Of a stretch of DNA of 64,000 nucleotides, positions 13,988 to 25,642 are shown piece by piece (the stretch's first letter is position 1; each line of letters begins with the position of its first letter). A model generated the notes under the pieces. That model saw only the letters and a program-made list of their open reading frames with translations, was not told the origin of the DNA and searched no databases. The DNA comes from Adenophora triphylla var. japonica (lineage: Eukaryota; Streptophyta; Magnoliopsida; Asterales; Campanulaceae). The position numbers and the translations under genes were made by a program. The stretch is taken from NCBI GenBank assembly GCA_022495995.1, contig JAFEMH010000739.1, positions 62,001-126,000 on the forward strand. The letters run 5' to 3'.

Positions 13988-14761
13988 TACATCTTTGATT
14001 TCAAGTCAATGAAAAAGGAAAGGACAATTTCAGACTACTTTTTTGTGTTTCATATTTTGCTATAATTTAATTTTAAAATTTTGATTGAAATAAAAAAATA
14101 GGAAGGAAAAAATGAAGAGTTCCAAGTTCAATCGATACATATCACATCTTGTCATCTTGACTTTATTACTAAAAAAATAGGAAGGAAAAAATGAAGAGTT
14201 CCAAGTCCAAATCGGCGGTTCAAACCGTAAAATTCACTTAATATTAATAAAATAATAATATATAAATTTACTTAATATTAATGAAATTATAATAAAAAAT
14301 TCACTTAATTATAAAATGGTAAGACTGGTTGTCTCTCTGTATGTAAAATTACTTAATATTGATAAAATTATAAGGGTGTCGTCCATTTTTGAGGATTTGA
14401 CCAATAAGTCGTTTAGCCAAATGAATACTGCTTTTAAGGATTGACATTTTCAAGTCTCGCCAATAAGTCACTGGATCGTTTTTGCCCTTCTCACTTTATT
14501 TTTCATAGTTGTTTGATTACACAGTTGTGTCATTTTTCACTTATAAAATTATTTCTCAATTGATTTCACAGTTGTATGATTATACAGTTGTGTGATTACA
14601 CAGTTGTGTGATTTCACAGTTTTTTGATTTCACAGTTGTATGATTACACAATTGTGTAATTTTTCATTTGTAAAATCACTAAAAATATAATTTGACCGGA
14701 TGCACGTGCACCCCCACTTTATACACTAAATTCGCCCATGTTCACCTTACCAAAACGAATA

Positions 14762-15028
14762 CTCCCTCCGTCCCATAGAACATTACACATTTACTATTGA
14801 GAACGAAAAATAAGGAATAATGTTATTAAAGTAGGTGTTGTGAGTGGGAGGAGAGAGAATGAGTGGAGAGAATAGTAAATTATAATGGTGTTGTGAGTAT
14901 TAAAATAATGTAGGAGAGAGAATGAGTGGAGAGAATAGTGATTTAAGGTTTCCTTTTTAGGAAAGTGGGACTTTAAAGAGGGACGCCCAAAATAGCAAAA
15001 GGGGTAATGTTCTATGGGACGGAGGGAG
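14762..15028. mobile_element. Stowaway MITE in duplication unit 2, inverted middle
   Basis: The ends CTCCCTCCGTCCCAT and ATGGGACGGAGGGAG are flanked by TA. It lies at the same flanking position as the unit 1 element. About 75 bp of its core is the reverse complement of the unit 1 core. The outer parts differ. Confidence 0.85.
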
Positions 15029-15210
15029 TACATCTTTGATTTCAAGTCAATGAAAATGAAAAAGACAATTTCAGACTACATTTTTGTGTTTCATATTTTG
15101 CTATAATTTAATTTTAAAATTTTGATTGAAATAAAAAAATAGGAAGGAAAAAATGAAGAGTTCCAAGTTCAATCGATACATATCACATCTTGACTTTATT
15201 ACTAAAAAAA

Positions 15211-15972
15211 TTCAGACTACTTAACTTCTCATTTAATTCATTTAATTTGATGATAAAATTAATTATTTAATTATTTGACATAAAATATATTGTTATTTTA
15301 ATATATATATATAGGTAAGCACGTTGTCGAGGCGGTAATGTTGTCCGAAAAGAATGTTGGTAAGAGGTGTTGATACCGAGGATGATTATGTCACCTTCTG
15401 ATACAACAAAATTCCCGGTTAGATTTCAACGGAGACAATTCTCACTGACCGTTTCTTTTGCAATGACGATAAATAAAAGTCAGGATTAGTCGCTCGCTCA
15501 TGTTGACCTTTTTTTTTTTTCCGAGACCAGTATTTAGTCATGGACAATTATATGTTGTTTTTTCTAGAGTAACTACAAGGAAAGAACTTAAAATGCTTAT
15601 ATGTAATAGTGATGAACAGTCAGATGACACGACTACAAATGTTGTATACAAAGAAGTTTTTGACAAGTTGTAATATATTACATAAAATTATCTCATTAAT
15701 TTTTTGAATTGTATTTACATTTAACTTTTATCCCCCGTCGGAGACCGACGGGTTACTCACTAGTATAGTTTTAAAGAAAAACCGAATTACATTTTAAACC
15801 ATTCGGATTACTATAACTTCTCAAATAAATCAATACCACATCTTGACTTTATTTACCGAATGCAATATTGGAAAAACTTATATTTATTTATTTTTGGGAA
15901 ATTTTTGAAATTAAATCAAATTACATTCTAAACCATTCAGATTACCAAAACATCTCAATTAAGTGAATATGT
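15211..15972. other. Intergenic upstream of the BSP gene
   Basis: A+T-rich sequence with a TA microsatellite near 15300 and a Helitron-like terminus at 15731-15763. No coding region was recognised. The BSP promoter must lie at the right end, but I cannot choose a TATA box with confidence. Confidence 0.45.
15731..15763 (+). mobile_element. Helitron-like 3' terminus
   Basis: A hairpin CCCGTCGG-AGA-CCGACGGG is followed after ten bases by CTAG and then T. Helitron 3' ends have a GC-rich hairpin shortly before CTRR and insert between A and T. The matching 5' end was not found, so the element length is unknown. Confidence 0.4.
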
Positions 15973-16065
15973 ATGTATAGGCAGACCATTATAAAAAATG
16001 TGGGTACTTTCATGATCTTGTCACAATTCACAACTGAAAAAATTATTTTACCATACAATACAACC

Positions 16066-16758
16066 ATGTCTCGCCATTACAATTTCTTGTGTGCTATAGT
16101 AGCCATATCAATACTTCTCCAACTCACTTCCGCTACCAAATTTCAAGTCCTCAATGATGCAAAAACTTATCCCGGAGGCATCCGTTTTGAGCGTGAAATC
16201 GGAGTTCCTTACACATATAAAATAATGGCAAACATTACCAAATTCATTATAGATAATATCCTTGACCAAAAGACCGAGGGGGACCTGAGACCAATTCCCG
16301 TGGTCAAGTTGTTCATCCAACAGTTTGATCATGCCGAAGCAATCACTGTGGGAGAACAAATAAATGTAAGTGCTCTATACTTACAAGGGTACCAAGGAAA
16401 CTTGAAATGGGAATTTACTTCTCTACTTTACCATGAAATGACCCATGTTTATCAATGGAGCGGTGAAGGAAAAGCACCAGACGGGTTGGTTGAAGGGGTA
16501 GCAGATTATTCAAAATTGAAGGCCAAATACGACCAGCCTGGATATGCTAAACCAGGACAAGGGGATAGGTGGGATCAAGGATATGATTTTACGGCGCGTT
16601 TTCTTGACTATTGCGACGGATTATTGCATGGATTTGTGGCGAAATTGAATAAGAAAATGAGGTATACTTGGGAAGAACATTTTTTTGTTGAGTTGCTTGG
16701 GAAGCCAGTTGATCAACTGTGGAAGGAATATAAGGCTAAGTATGGGCACTCAGTTTGA
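16066..16758 (+). CDS. Basic secretory protein (BSP) family, putative secreted zinc peptidase
   Basis: A 230-residue protein of the plant/bacterial BSP family (PF04450-type), linked to extracellular defence in plants (PR-17 group). Residues 1-24 (MSRHYNFLCAIVAISILLQL...TSA) form a signal peptide. The zinc-binding motif HEMTH is at residues 123-127, followed by GLVEGVADY at 140-148, the conserved downstream acidic and tyrosine block. Single exon. I chose the ATG at 16066 because it opens the signal peptide directly. An in-frame upstream ATG at 15973 would add 31 residues unlike a signal sequence. No frameshift or missing motif residue is visible, so it appears functional. Proteolysis has been proposed for the family but is not proven by sequence. 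Confidence 0.9.
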   Translation: MSRHYNFLCAIVAISILLQLTSATKFQVLNDAKTYPGGIRFEREIGVPYTYKIMANITKFIIDNILDQKTEGDLRPIPVVKLFIQQFDHAEAITVGEQINVSALYLQGYQGNLKWEFTSLLYHEMTHVYQWSGEGKAPDGLVEGVADYSKLKAKYDQPGYAKPGQGDRWDQGYDFTARFLDYCDGLLHGFVAKLNKKMRYTWEEHFFVELLGKPVDQLWKEYKAKYGHSV

Positions 16759-17084
16759 TTTGGTTTTGGCCCTTAATTTTTCCCTAGATTTTTGTTTTAG
16801 CTCGCTTTGGTGGAATTTTAAAAATTGATGAAAAATAATTTACTAGTATATTAATGCGTGAGGCCTACTGGCATTAAAATCCTTGTATGTTAAGAACTAG
16901 CACGGGTCAGTACCTCCACCTTATCAAATACTCTATTTTTCATAATTCCAAATCACTATATTACTCACCATCGACTACATGTTATCTTGCAAAACACCCC
17001 CCCCCCACACACACACACACCCACACCCATACCAAAAAAAAAAAAAACAACCATAATTCTTAACCCAAACCCCCCTGTCATTTC
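16759..17084. other. Intergenic with a C/CA-rich simple repeat
   Basis: 3' flank of the BSP gene, followed by a poly-C and (AC)n run near 16997-17027. No gene is visible. Confidence 0.5.
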
Positions 17085-17099
17085 CAACTGTTATTATTT

Positions 17100-17760
17100 T
17101 TCGTATACAATTTTCAACTTCTTTCTTATAAGTCTCAAAAGTCACTAAGGCTTCATCCTTACTTCTTAAGAGATAGACATAACAAAATTTTGTGCAATCA
17201 TCTATAAATGTAACGAAGTACTTTTTATCTCCTCAAGTTTGCACAAGTTTTAAATCACATATATCGGTGTGAATTAATTCAAGAGGAGTTGTGTTTCTTT
17301 CTATTGCATTAAATGGCGACTTCGTCATTTTTGCCTCAACACAAACTTCGCACCTATTAGTCGAGTCGGATTTAGTCATTTTGATTAAATCTTGTCTCGC
17401 TAATTTCTTAATGGTGTCGAGGTTTACATGTCCTAATCTATCATGCCATAAATTAGAACTTTCTGACAAGTAAACATAAGAAACAATACTTTTATTCTTC
17501 GCACTATGGCGGATGATATTCATTACATTCATCTTGAAAAGGCCCTCCTCGAGGTAGCCCTTTCCAAGGAACAAACCATTCTTAGTTATTACAAATTTGT
17601 CAGATTCAAATACAAGTCTAAATCCGGCCTTACTAAGCAAAGCGCCGGAAACTAAATTTTTACGGATGTCTGGAACATGCAGCACATCCAACAAGGTTAC
17701 TTCTTTTCCGGAAGTCATCTTCAATATCACGTTTCCAATGCCTTGAACATTCTCATGTAG
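17100..17760 (-). pseudogene. Copia pol fragment: pre-integrase zinc finger and integrase start
   Basis: It encodes LLDVLHVPDIRKNLVSG, then a GAG-pre-integrase segment with WHDRLGHVN and CEVCVEAK (the His/Cys zinc-binding pattern), then ELIHTDICDL, the beginning of the integrase core. It is out of frame with the preceding gag-protease reading frame (break near 17760). A TGA interrupts it at about 17233-17235, after which FIDDCTKFCYVYLL continues in the same frame before the homology ends. Confidence 0.85.
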
Positions 17761-18827
17761 AGCTTTCTTCCGGAGATGGGAGTATAGGAGGAGAAACTCT
17801 CCTTATTACCACAAATGTGGCGGGTAGCACCGGTATCTATCCACCAAGCTTTTGGATTCTCATCCAAGTTTGCAACGTTAGCTTCAAAGATCACCGCTGC
17901 AAAGTCTAGGTCCATGTGGTCAACATTATTCGCCTCTTTCTTCGGGAGACGACAATCCTTTGCTAAGTGGCCCGGTTTGCCACAATTATAGCAAGACCCC
18001 TTGAACTTCTTAGAGCCCTTATTCTTTCCTTTCTTAGCATTCCCGGCATTTTCGGAATGCTTTCTCTTTGTGCCACTTATGCTAGCCTCGGCGAGATTGA
18101 CCTTAGCCTCCATCTTGCCCTTAGCATCCTTGGCCTCGTTGATTCTATTGTTCTCTTCAATTTGAAGACGAACAACAATGTCTTCCAAGGACATCTCCTT
18201 GCGTTTATGCTTGAGATAGTTCTTGAAGTCCTTCCATGAAGGCGGCAATTTTTCAATGATAGAGGCCACCTTGAATGGATCATTCATGATCATCCCCTCG
18301 GCATCAAGACCATGTAGAATGTTTTGGAACTCATCCACTTGAGTTGTTACCGATTTGGAATCGACCATCATGAAGTCAAGATACTTACCGACGACAAATT
18401 TCTTTGACCCGGCGTCTTCGATCTTGTACTTCCTTTCCAAGGTGTTCCACAACGCCTTGTCTATCTCGACGTTACTATACACATTGTATAGTGCATCGTC
18501 AAGTCCATTTAGGATGTAATTCTTACACAAAAAATTACCGTGAGCCCAAGCCTCCTTAGCCATTTGCCTTTGAGGGTCGGGATCACTATTTGCCACCGCC
18601 GGAGGATCTTCCTTTAAGAAGCGGTGCAAGCTTAGGGTGGTCAAGTAGAATAGCATCTTCTGTTGCCATATCTTGAAATCCACACCAGTGAACTTTGGGG
18701 GTTTCTCACCATGACCCGGGTGATGTGGTGTATGAGCGGGTGCAACATTGTTGAACGTTGCGTCACCTTGAGAAGGAGGCGTTACATTGCCTTGACTTGA
18801 TGCGGTGGTGTCTTTCTCAGTTGCCAT
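17727..18827 (-). pseudogene. Copia gag with CCHC knuckle and protease motif
   Basis: A 366-codon frame from MATEKDTT. It contains the gag domain KFTGVDFKIWQQKML, a basic linker, the zinc knuckle CYNCGKPGHLAKDC, and the aspartic protease motif WWIDTGATRHIC near the end. In intact Copia elements this runs on into pol without a stop. Here a frameshift near 17760 separates them. Gag packages the element RNA, and the protease would process the polyprotein. Confidence 0.85.
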
Positions 18828-18867
18828 TTCTTGAAAGTCTTAAGAAGCGCAAATAACTTCTTACGAT

Positions 18868-19726
18868 TGTTGGACTTATTGGTAGGCTTCTTTAAGACTT
18901 AACATAAAAACTGACGGGTAAAATAACGGAGATTGAAAACAAACAAAATTAAGTCGAGTCTTGTATTAAATACAATCTCCGTAAGAAGTTATTGCCCCGC
19001 ACAGGTGCTTACGGTTTCGATGGCAATCTTCTAGTAAGATGAAACGACTTTTAAGTATATGATAGGAGCACTCCAAATCAAATACTCTAGCGAACAACAC
19101 AATGTTTGCAACTTTGGACTTGAAGGATTTGATGCAACAAGATGCCAATGATTTGGATAAGTTTATCTATCTTACTAGATGGTAGGAAGGCTCAAAATAC
19201 TGTATGTAATGAATTGAAATTCGGAGGGAAAGTATATAAGGAGAGTCAAAAGGTTTTGTGTCTTTTCCATCGAAGAGGTGCAATTTTTCCGAACAGCTGT
19301 GAAGGGCACGACTCGTGCTCCTTGGCACGAGTCGTGCTCACGACTCGTTCTCAAGCCACAACTCGTTTCTGATCAGATTTTGAGCCAAAGTCCATTAAGG
19401 TCCATTCGTGCTCACGACTCGTGCCCAGAGTCCCCACTCGTTCTGATCACCAGAGTGCACAATCTCATCAGCCAAAAACACAGTTTAAATTCAATTAGAT
19501 CCAAACGATCAAATTGGCCCTTTTAACCAACTCTCGCTAAGTTACAAAACTTTGTCATTAATTTCTCATTCACCCGGAAATGGTTTTGAGACAATAAATG
19601 AGTTTCATAACCTACACTAAATGTAGAATACATTTTGTAACTTGCTTCGTTAATAATTTAACGAATTCCGTTAGGAAGTTAGGTCAACGTTAAGTCAAAC
19701 TTAACTTTCGTTACCCATTTCCAACA
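18868..19726 (-). repeat. Probable 5' LTR of the Copia element
   Basis: It starts TGTTGGACTT and ends CATTTCCAACA on the plus strand and lies next to the gag start. The part at 19304-19447 holds several copies of a near-palindrome GCACGACTCGTGC or GCACGAGTCGTGC. Without the second LTR the edges cannot be verified. Confidence 0.5.
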
Positions 19727-21785
19727 TCAAGCACCTAAAAATATTAATCGTATGGAAGATGAACAAAAATTAAAATACAACCCATCGAAGAAATGGAGGC
19801 AGAAAACTCACCGAAATATTACAAATAACATTCAATCACATCCACCAAAAATTCAACTTTTGTTTTCTACTAATTTCTTTTATGAATTTTTTACTTCTCT
19901 ATCAACCCAACCCCTCACTCCCGCCCCACAGTAAAACACAAACAAATTTAATTGGTGAGGGAGAATGTGAAGAGTGAAGAATTTGTTTTTACATAAAGGT
20001 GGGAGTTTTTCTTTGAACTTGGAGTGGTTGAAAATTTGAACACTATTTGAATGGAGGAGGTGGGGCAGTTATAAATGGTTAAGAGGGGGGGGGGGATTAA
20101 GGTGTGTGTAGTGTTTATAAAATATATACTTTCTCAATTCCAAAATATCTCTAATTTTTATAAATTCATTTTAGAACGGAGATATTAACCCCAGTTATAA
20201 GAAAATGGAAAAAAAATAACAACATCTAGAGTCCAGATCAATCAATCAAACCAATGCGGTCATAAATCATAATCATCTTTTCAACAACCCAATTTCAAGA
20301 AACTGAAATATGAACATGAGTTAACCCAACTCTAGAACGCATTCGTTTTCAAAAACCATAGGCAAAAATGCTAATATTAGAGATGCCATGCAATAACTTA
20401 TCCATCATTTTCGACGTCTTTCACTCGACACCATTATCGAAGTAATGAAAAATGACCGCAAATAATATCATGATTGACTGTATCACGGGGGAAAGAGATT
20501 GATTTTTTTTTCCTGATGGGATGTTGATATTTGGTTGCGGGAGAATGATAAAAACATGTGTTTGAGTTGAGCTCCTCCATCTGCCTGCCTACTTGAATCC
20601 TCAAGTTTCTGAAACCCATTTCTACAACACACAAAATTTCATTCTCCCCCAAAGAAAATTTGTATCGAAACCCATAAAACCATGATTACCAATGGTTAAT
20701 CACAGTAGACAAACTTTCCAAACAATTTACTATCAAAATAACATTAAATTCAACCAATCACAACACATAGCTCCCGGGTAAACTCCCCTGCTTCTAAGTT
20801 TCACATTGCTCCCCACTGCCACATCCTAAGCCTCTATCGTCGATGCTTTCTCGTTCCTTACAGTCGGGGATGTCCCGTCCTTGGCCGTTCCTAACATGCT
20901 TAATTGTCCAAAAAACCTCAATTCCAAAACATACAAACAACATTCATTTATATATTCATAGTTGCAACTTGCAAGCGACTGTCTTAATAATGAATTACTC
21001 CGAAAATTTAGATCTTAAAATCATCAAAATTATAATCCTTAGTTTCATCAAAATTAGAAGGTCATTCAGAATCTACTAAAATTAAAGGGGACTCTTTTTA
21101 AACAACATTCAACTCAAAGAACCTTTATCTCACAACTCTTGTCGCCTCCTAAGCCAAGGACAATTCAAACTCAACCAAAAATCCATGTTGCAAAACTGAT
21201 GGTGAGATGGATTTATCAATGATAAAACCCAAAATTCTTTTCTAGATATGTGGGTTTTGGGAATTGCAGAACTACAAAAGTCCTCTTCTGTATCAAACTT
21301 ACAGTTACATGCATGCCCTTAATTTTTCCTCGCCTTTCACATAGAACCAACCCAAATCAGTATCAATATTACTTATGGTGTGAAAATTTACTAAAGTTGT
21401 AAAAACCCAACTCTATCTCCAAGTTACTCTATTACCTATACAAAAAATCATTTACTTCGCAATAAATAATGCTTAAAAATATTAATATGATCCAAATAAG
21501 CTAAAATCAGCGGAAGCATAACTCCGAAACTTTTGAAACATAACAATTGTACCGTTAATGATCCCAACTCCCAACCTTCAAAAATTAAAGAACAAAACAA
21601 CCTATAAACCATAGTTCCATCCGTCACGACTACAAAATAATGAAACCTCAAAGGCCTTATAAAAGGGTCGGTAAATGCAATGGAACAAAAAAATGGGCAG
21701 CCACCTCCAATTATGATTCATGGGATCCTTTCGTCAACTATCAAAAACCCATTCACATGTGTACATATGATCACATCTCCCGGGG
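19727..21785. other. Intergenic, no gene recognised
   Basis: A+T-rich sequence with a G-run at about 20085. Short open frames here show no domain I know, codon pattern or splice structure. Function is unknown. Confidence 0.5.
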
Positions 21786-21786
21786 C

Positions 21787-21940
21787 AATTAACCTATGAG
21801 CAAAATTCACAACAACGACAGGAGTTGTTGTTGCAGGAAGAATCAACGACCTTGGATGCATGAAATTAACCTATGAGCAAAATTCACAACTACGACAGGA
21901 GTTGTTGTTGCAGGAAGAATTAACAGCCTTGGATGCATGA
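21787..21940 (+). repeat. Two tandem copies of a 77-bp unit
   Basis: Both copies contain TTAACCTATGAGCAAAATTC, then GACAGGAGTTGTTGTTGCAGG and CTTGGATGCATGA. They differ at a few positions. Confidence 0.9.
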
Positions 21941-22117
21941 TATGTCTCTTGAATAAAGGAAGAGAGGATCTTCAAAGACTAAAAAATGTGAATTAGGATC
22001 CTGTTAACCGAAGAGAGTCTGAAAAATGGGGCTGAACGTGGTTGTTCAATATCACCATACATAGGCAGTTTTTTTCATGGATACCGGGTAGTTTCCTAAG
22101 ACACAGTAGGTTGTTTC

Positions 22118-22392
22118 TTTATTCTCCAAGTTGATGTGGGATACATGGGACTTCAACACGCCCCCTCACGTGTAGGCCGGTAACTTGGCACTACACGTGG
22201 ACTTCAAACCCAACACGGGCACCCAACACAGGTTAACTTAAGCCCAACATCAACTTGGGCCAGCTCTGATACCATGTTAGAATTGGGTCCTCATCCCCTT
22301 AAAAGGCCTTGTTAAGGGGTGAGGTTTAGCCAATCTATATATTTGATCAATTTGATTCTCCAAGTTGATGTGGGATACATGGGACTTCAACA
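22118..22392 (-). mobile_element. TRIM retrotransposon, one LTR truncated
   Basis: Reverse-orientation relative of the intact TRIM at 34965-35316. The LTR at about 22275-22392 is full. The left one keeps only its last ~42 bases (ATTCTCCAAGTTGATGTGGG onward). Between them the primer-binding site reads GCTCTGATACCA on the plus strand, complementary to initiator tRNA-Met usage. No protein is encoded. Confidence 0.85.
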
Positions 22393-22564
22393 TATTACCA
22401 TGAAAGGGGTTAAGACAATTTTGGAGGAGGTCATAATTATTTACCCCCGCAAAACACAGGCTCTAATGACTCTGCTCTGATGTTTCGGTCAATTTTTGTG
22501 GGTCAACGTACCTTCCAATTTATTTTAATGGAATGGTGACAATAGTGATAGAAATGCGTATGTG

Positions 22565-22566
22565 TG

Positions 22567-22629
<63 letters not shown>
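22565..22629. repeat. Compound (GT)n(GA)n microsatellite
   Basis: A run of about 13 GT units is followed by about 20 GA units. Likely length-polymorphic. Confidence 0.95.
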
Positions 22630-22632
<3 letters not shown>

Positions 22633-22948
22633 GTAACCAAGGTTGCTCACCAGAAATATGCAGAAGCCAGAAAATTCAGCACTCTCTTCTTCATGAAGCT
22701 CCTTAAGTTTCCACTTGCTATCATCTCTCTATATGGGAAATCATTTTCTTCTTTTTCTTTTTCATTCCTTATCTTTTTGGGACGTGGGGAAGAACGAACA
22801 CTATGAGAGAATCTAAAACTAATTTCTCTCAACTATATGTATGTTAGGACACTTTAATTACTCAGAAGTTGAAAGAGAAGCAGCACAATGCGACATTATT
22901 GTAAAATAATCAAATTTGCAAGTCATTTCCAAGACCAAACAATTCCTT

Positions 22949-23329
22949 TTATAAATCCCACAGCTCAGTTCTTGAAAGACCTAATGAGCTCAAAAAATCA
23001 AACTTGGGCAAAAGGGTTGTTTCAGAATCACAAAGTAGGAGCTGTGGGTATTTCTTAACTAAATGTGAAATCTGGGTTTTGGTGAATCCATGTTTCTTGA
23101 GAAAATCCAACACTTTCTCCGGTTTCTCAGAAATGACCATCCCTACAGCTTCATCATCCGACGTTCTCTGTTCCAAACTATTTCTCAAGAGGCCCGGTGC
23201 TTGAGTTACAACCCTAGTGATTTCAGTTCTTGAAAGACCTAGAGAGCTCAAAAATCTAAACTTGGGTAAAAGGGTATTCTTAGGATCAGACAGTAAGAAC
23301 AATGGGTCTTTCTTAACCAAGGAGGGCAT
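22949..23329 (-). pseudogene. mTERF-family fragment
   Basis: A 126-codon frame with mTERF-type helical repeats: LLPKFRFLSSLGLSRTEI, VLDFLKKHGFTKTQISHL and LLPKFDFLSSLGLSRTEL. Plant mTERF proteins act in organelle gene expression and usually have several hundred residues with a transit peptide. Here only about two to three repeats remain. No transit peptide or upstream exon is evident, and the frame stops right after a repeat begins. I therefore read it as a gene fragment. An exon of a larger gene is possible but not supported. Confidence 0.7.
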
Positions 23330-23509
23330 TGATAACTTCTATTAGCAGTTCTAAATAGTTTTTCATGGCAGTTTTTTTTCATGGCAGTTTTTCGTGAGAA
23401 TGGGAAGTGGAAAATAAGGGTTAATTTAGTCCGTCGGATCAATTTGTGAGATTTAATCATGGCCGTTCTTTGTCTAGGCGGTTACCTTCTTTCCCTATTG
23501 TAATATAGA

Positions 23510-23542
23510 CTAGTACTCTCTGACCCGTGCCAATGGCACGGG
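23510..23542 (-). mobile_element. Helitron-like 3' terminus on the minus strand
   Basis: Read on the minus strand, the hairpin CCCGTGCC-ATT-GGCACGGG is followed by ten bases and CTAG, then T. This is the same layout as 15731-15763. If real, the element extends rightwards and would include the tandem repeat at 23641-23948 and the unidentified coding remnants to about 24365. A 5' TC end was not located. Confidence 0.45.
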
Positions 23543-23640
23543 AACAGTATGCATGGGTGGTCAAGTGAAGAAAATTAAAAGATAAACACCATTATAAGTA
23601 TCCAATGTCTCAAAATTCCTAATATCTCAAAATTCATGAA

Positions 23641-23948
23641 AATAGAATAGCAAACAATCACAAACTATAAACTGATATTGCCTAAGTTTATTCTTAACTC
23701 TTGCATCAACTTGAAAGTATATGAAAATTCAAATGTTAGATTGAAGTATCAAACTGAAAATGTGAAAGAATCTAAATGTGCACAAATAATAACAAATAGA
23801 GTAGCAAACAATCACAAACTACAAACATATATTGCCTAAGTTTATCCTTAACTCTTGCATCAACTTGAAAGTAAATGAAAATTCAAATGTTAGATTGAAG
23901 TATCAAACTAAAAATGTGAAAGAATCTAAAAGTGCACAAATAACAACA
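23641..23948 (+). repeat. Tandem duplication, ~154-bp unit, two copies
   Basis: Both copies carry GCAAACAATCACAAACTA, TTAACTCTTGCATCAACTTG and AAATGTTAGATTGAAGTATC with about ten differences. Confidence 0.9.
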
Positions 23949-23989
23949 AATGTTCAAATTTATGGTATTTACCATAAGGGATGAACATT

Positions 23990-24365
23990 GGTTCACCGTT
24001 TTTGAAGTTGCAAAGATGGATTTCTCCATAAACCGTTCCCACATCACTCTCCAATTTCACATACATATCAATCTTGGACTTTAACATAACTCAATTATGA
24101 TTGAAATAAAATTGTGCCAGAAATAAACTACTATAAGCAATCACAAAATTACATCAAAAGCCCTTATCCTCACCAAGTCACCATTACCTTTCCACGATAC
24201 TTTCTCCACTTCGCTCCTATTACAAAATAACAAAATCATGCAAGTAAAGGAATCATCCCATATATCTTTATACGTTAATTGTAGTGGAGTCATTTGTGAA
24301 TCAGTTGGAGCTTTAGTCTTGCAAATCTTTCGTCGAACGCGGGAAAACCTATTTAAAACATGCAT
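23990..24365 (-). other. Unidentified coding-like remnant
   Basis: On the minus strand one frame (24141-24365) includes WDDSFTCMILLFCNRSE and GNGDLVRIRAFDVIL. Slightly downstream, another stretch reads GEIHLCNFKNGEPMFIPYG. The look is OB-fold-like, but I do not recognise the family. TTGTTATTTTGTAATAG inside it resembles a splice acceptor, so these may be exons of a captured gene fragment. Nothing firm can be said about function. Confidence 0.3.
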
Positions 24366-25642
24366 TAGATCAATATGTACACATATATATAGTTATATAT
24401 AAATGTGTCATGTTATCGATATTAGGTCCCGCCATTTAGTTAGTTAGTTATACATCCTATTACAAATCTCTTAACTTTATTTTTTAGTTAATTTAATTGA
24501 TATTTAACAAAAACATTACTAAAATTCATTTATTCATAAAATTTTAAATATTATTAATACAACAATATATTAAATTTTATAAAAATTATTTAATATGAAA
24601 CAACTGAAGTATACTGATATCACAAAAAATAGAGAGATATTGTGATTGATAAATTCAGTGATAATTTTAGAAATCAGTTAATGAGAGTCGTTAGATTAAA
24701 GCATTGATAATTAATCTTACAGTTAGAATTGAAGAAGAAAATAAATTATCAAATGACAGCCCTTGGTTCGTAGCGGTTATAGATCGATATCAACCGTTCT
24801 TTGTGTAAAGTCAATAGTCAGTTATGAACTGAGGTGAGAGAGAAAATGAGATAGAAAATAGTAAGACGATAGTCGTTATATGAGTATTATAAATGAGTCT
24901 CATTAATAAATAAATATTATATACTTTCGTTCATAGAAAATGAGACTTATCAATAAGACGCTCTAGATGACAATGTGGGTCAGATTATTCGGAATAGAAG
25001 TAGAGGGAGTATTGCGTTAAATTAAGGTCAAAATATGCATTTTGGCTAACGGAAATTAGTCATGAAACTAACTCTGGATAATATGTCATGTGAAATGATC
25101 AAATTGTCCCTTAAAAAAAGATGTCCATGATATATGACTTGGAAATATAACATAATATTTTTTTTATTTGCAACAGATTATAAAAACAAATACTCCCTCT
25201 GTCTCGAAAAATTTAGATCACTTTGACTTTAATAGTCAACTCATTCGAATTTTGACCGTAATTTTATGAAAATTTAGATATTTTTACGCAATTATAAAAA
25301 TTGTTATTGTTTTACCATTAAATATACTATTAATGACAATTTTTAGAATTTCATGAAAATATCTATATTTTTCTATAAAATTATTCATATTTTTTTTTAT
25401 AAAAATATGTCAAAATTTGATTGAGTTGATTCTGCGAAATAAAGGGAGCGATCGGATTTACACAATTTTATTTTTAAAAAGTATATTACAAAAGTAACCA
25501 AAATTCATGCCAGTTAAATTGTAAATTGAGAGAAAGTCAGAGAGTCAGTACACACAACCCGACCACTTGCTTATTTTCTTTCCATTTACATTTGAATTGA
25601 AAATCTTGGTAAACGCCAATTTTCAAATAATAGTTATGCATA
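24366..25642. other. A+T-rich intergenic with decayed Stowaway sequence
   Basis: It contains a worn Stowaway-like piece near 24921-25009 (ending AGAGGGAGTATT) and a better one at 25193-25448. No gene is seen. Confidence 0.45.
25193..25448. mobile_element. Degraded Stowaway-like MITE
   Basis: The left end CTCCCTCTGTCTCG follows TA. The right end GAAATAAAGGGAG is diverged and lacks TA. Arms with ACTTTGACTTTAATAGTCAA-like sequence are roughly inverted. Confidence 0.55.

Larger units (their letters stand above)
13159..15210 (+). repeat. Tandem duplication of a ~1.05 kb unit
   Basis: Unit 1 is 13159-14205 and unit 2 is 14206-15210. The flanking unique parts agree closely, with only scattered differences. 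Each unit contains a short-period array of CACAGTTGTATGATTA-like repeats (13446-13620 and 14513-14670). Each also carries a Stowaway element at the same TA. At the junction GGAAGGAAAAAATGAAGAG is repeated. Confidence 0.9.
17085..19726 (-). mobile_element. Ty1/Copia retrotransposon, truncated and inactive
   Basis: On the minus strand the order is a 5' LTR (about 18868-19726), gag, protease and the start of integrase, then truncation near 17085-17100. Reverse transcriptase, RNase H and the 3' LTR are missing. The LTR reading begins TGTTGG and ends CCAACA, but a canonical tRNA-Met primer site next to it was not seen, so the LTR call is tentative. No TSD could be identified because one end is lost. 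Confidence 0.75.

Noticed and set aside
13446..14670. CACAGTTGT short repeats considered as a CRISPR-like array
   Set aside because: Units are contiguous and diverged with no unique spacers, in a plant genome. They are a minisatellite inside a tandem duplication.
19752..21079. Several 60-80 codon frames in the 19.7-21.7 kb spacer
   Set aside because: No domain, splice pattern or conserved feature was recognisable, so they are not reported as genes.
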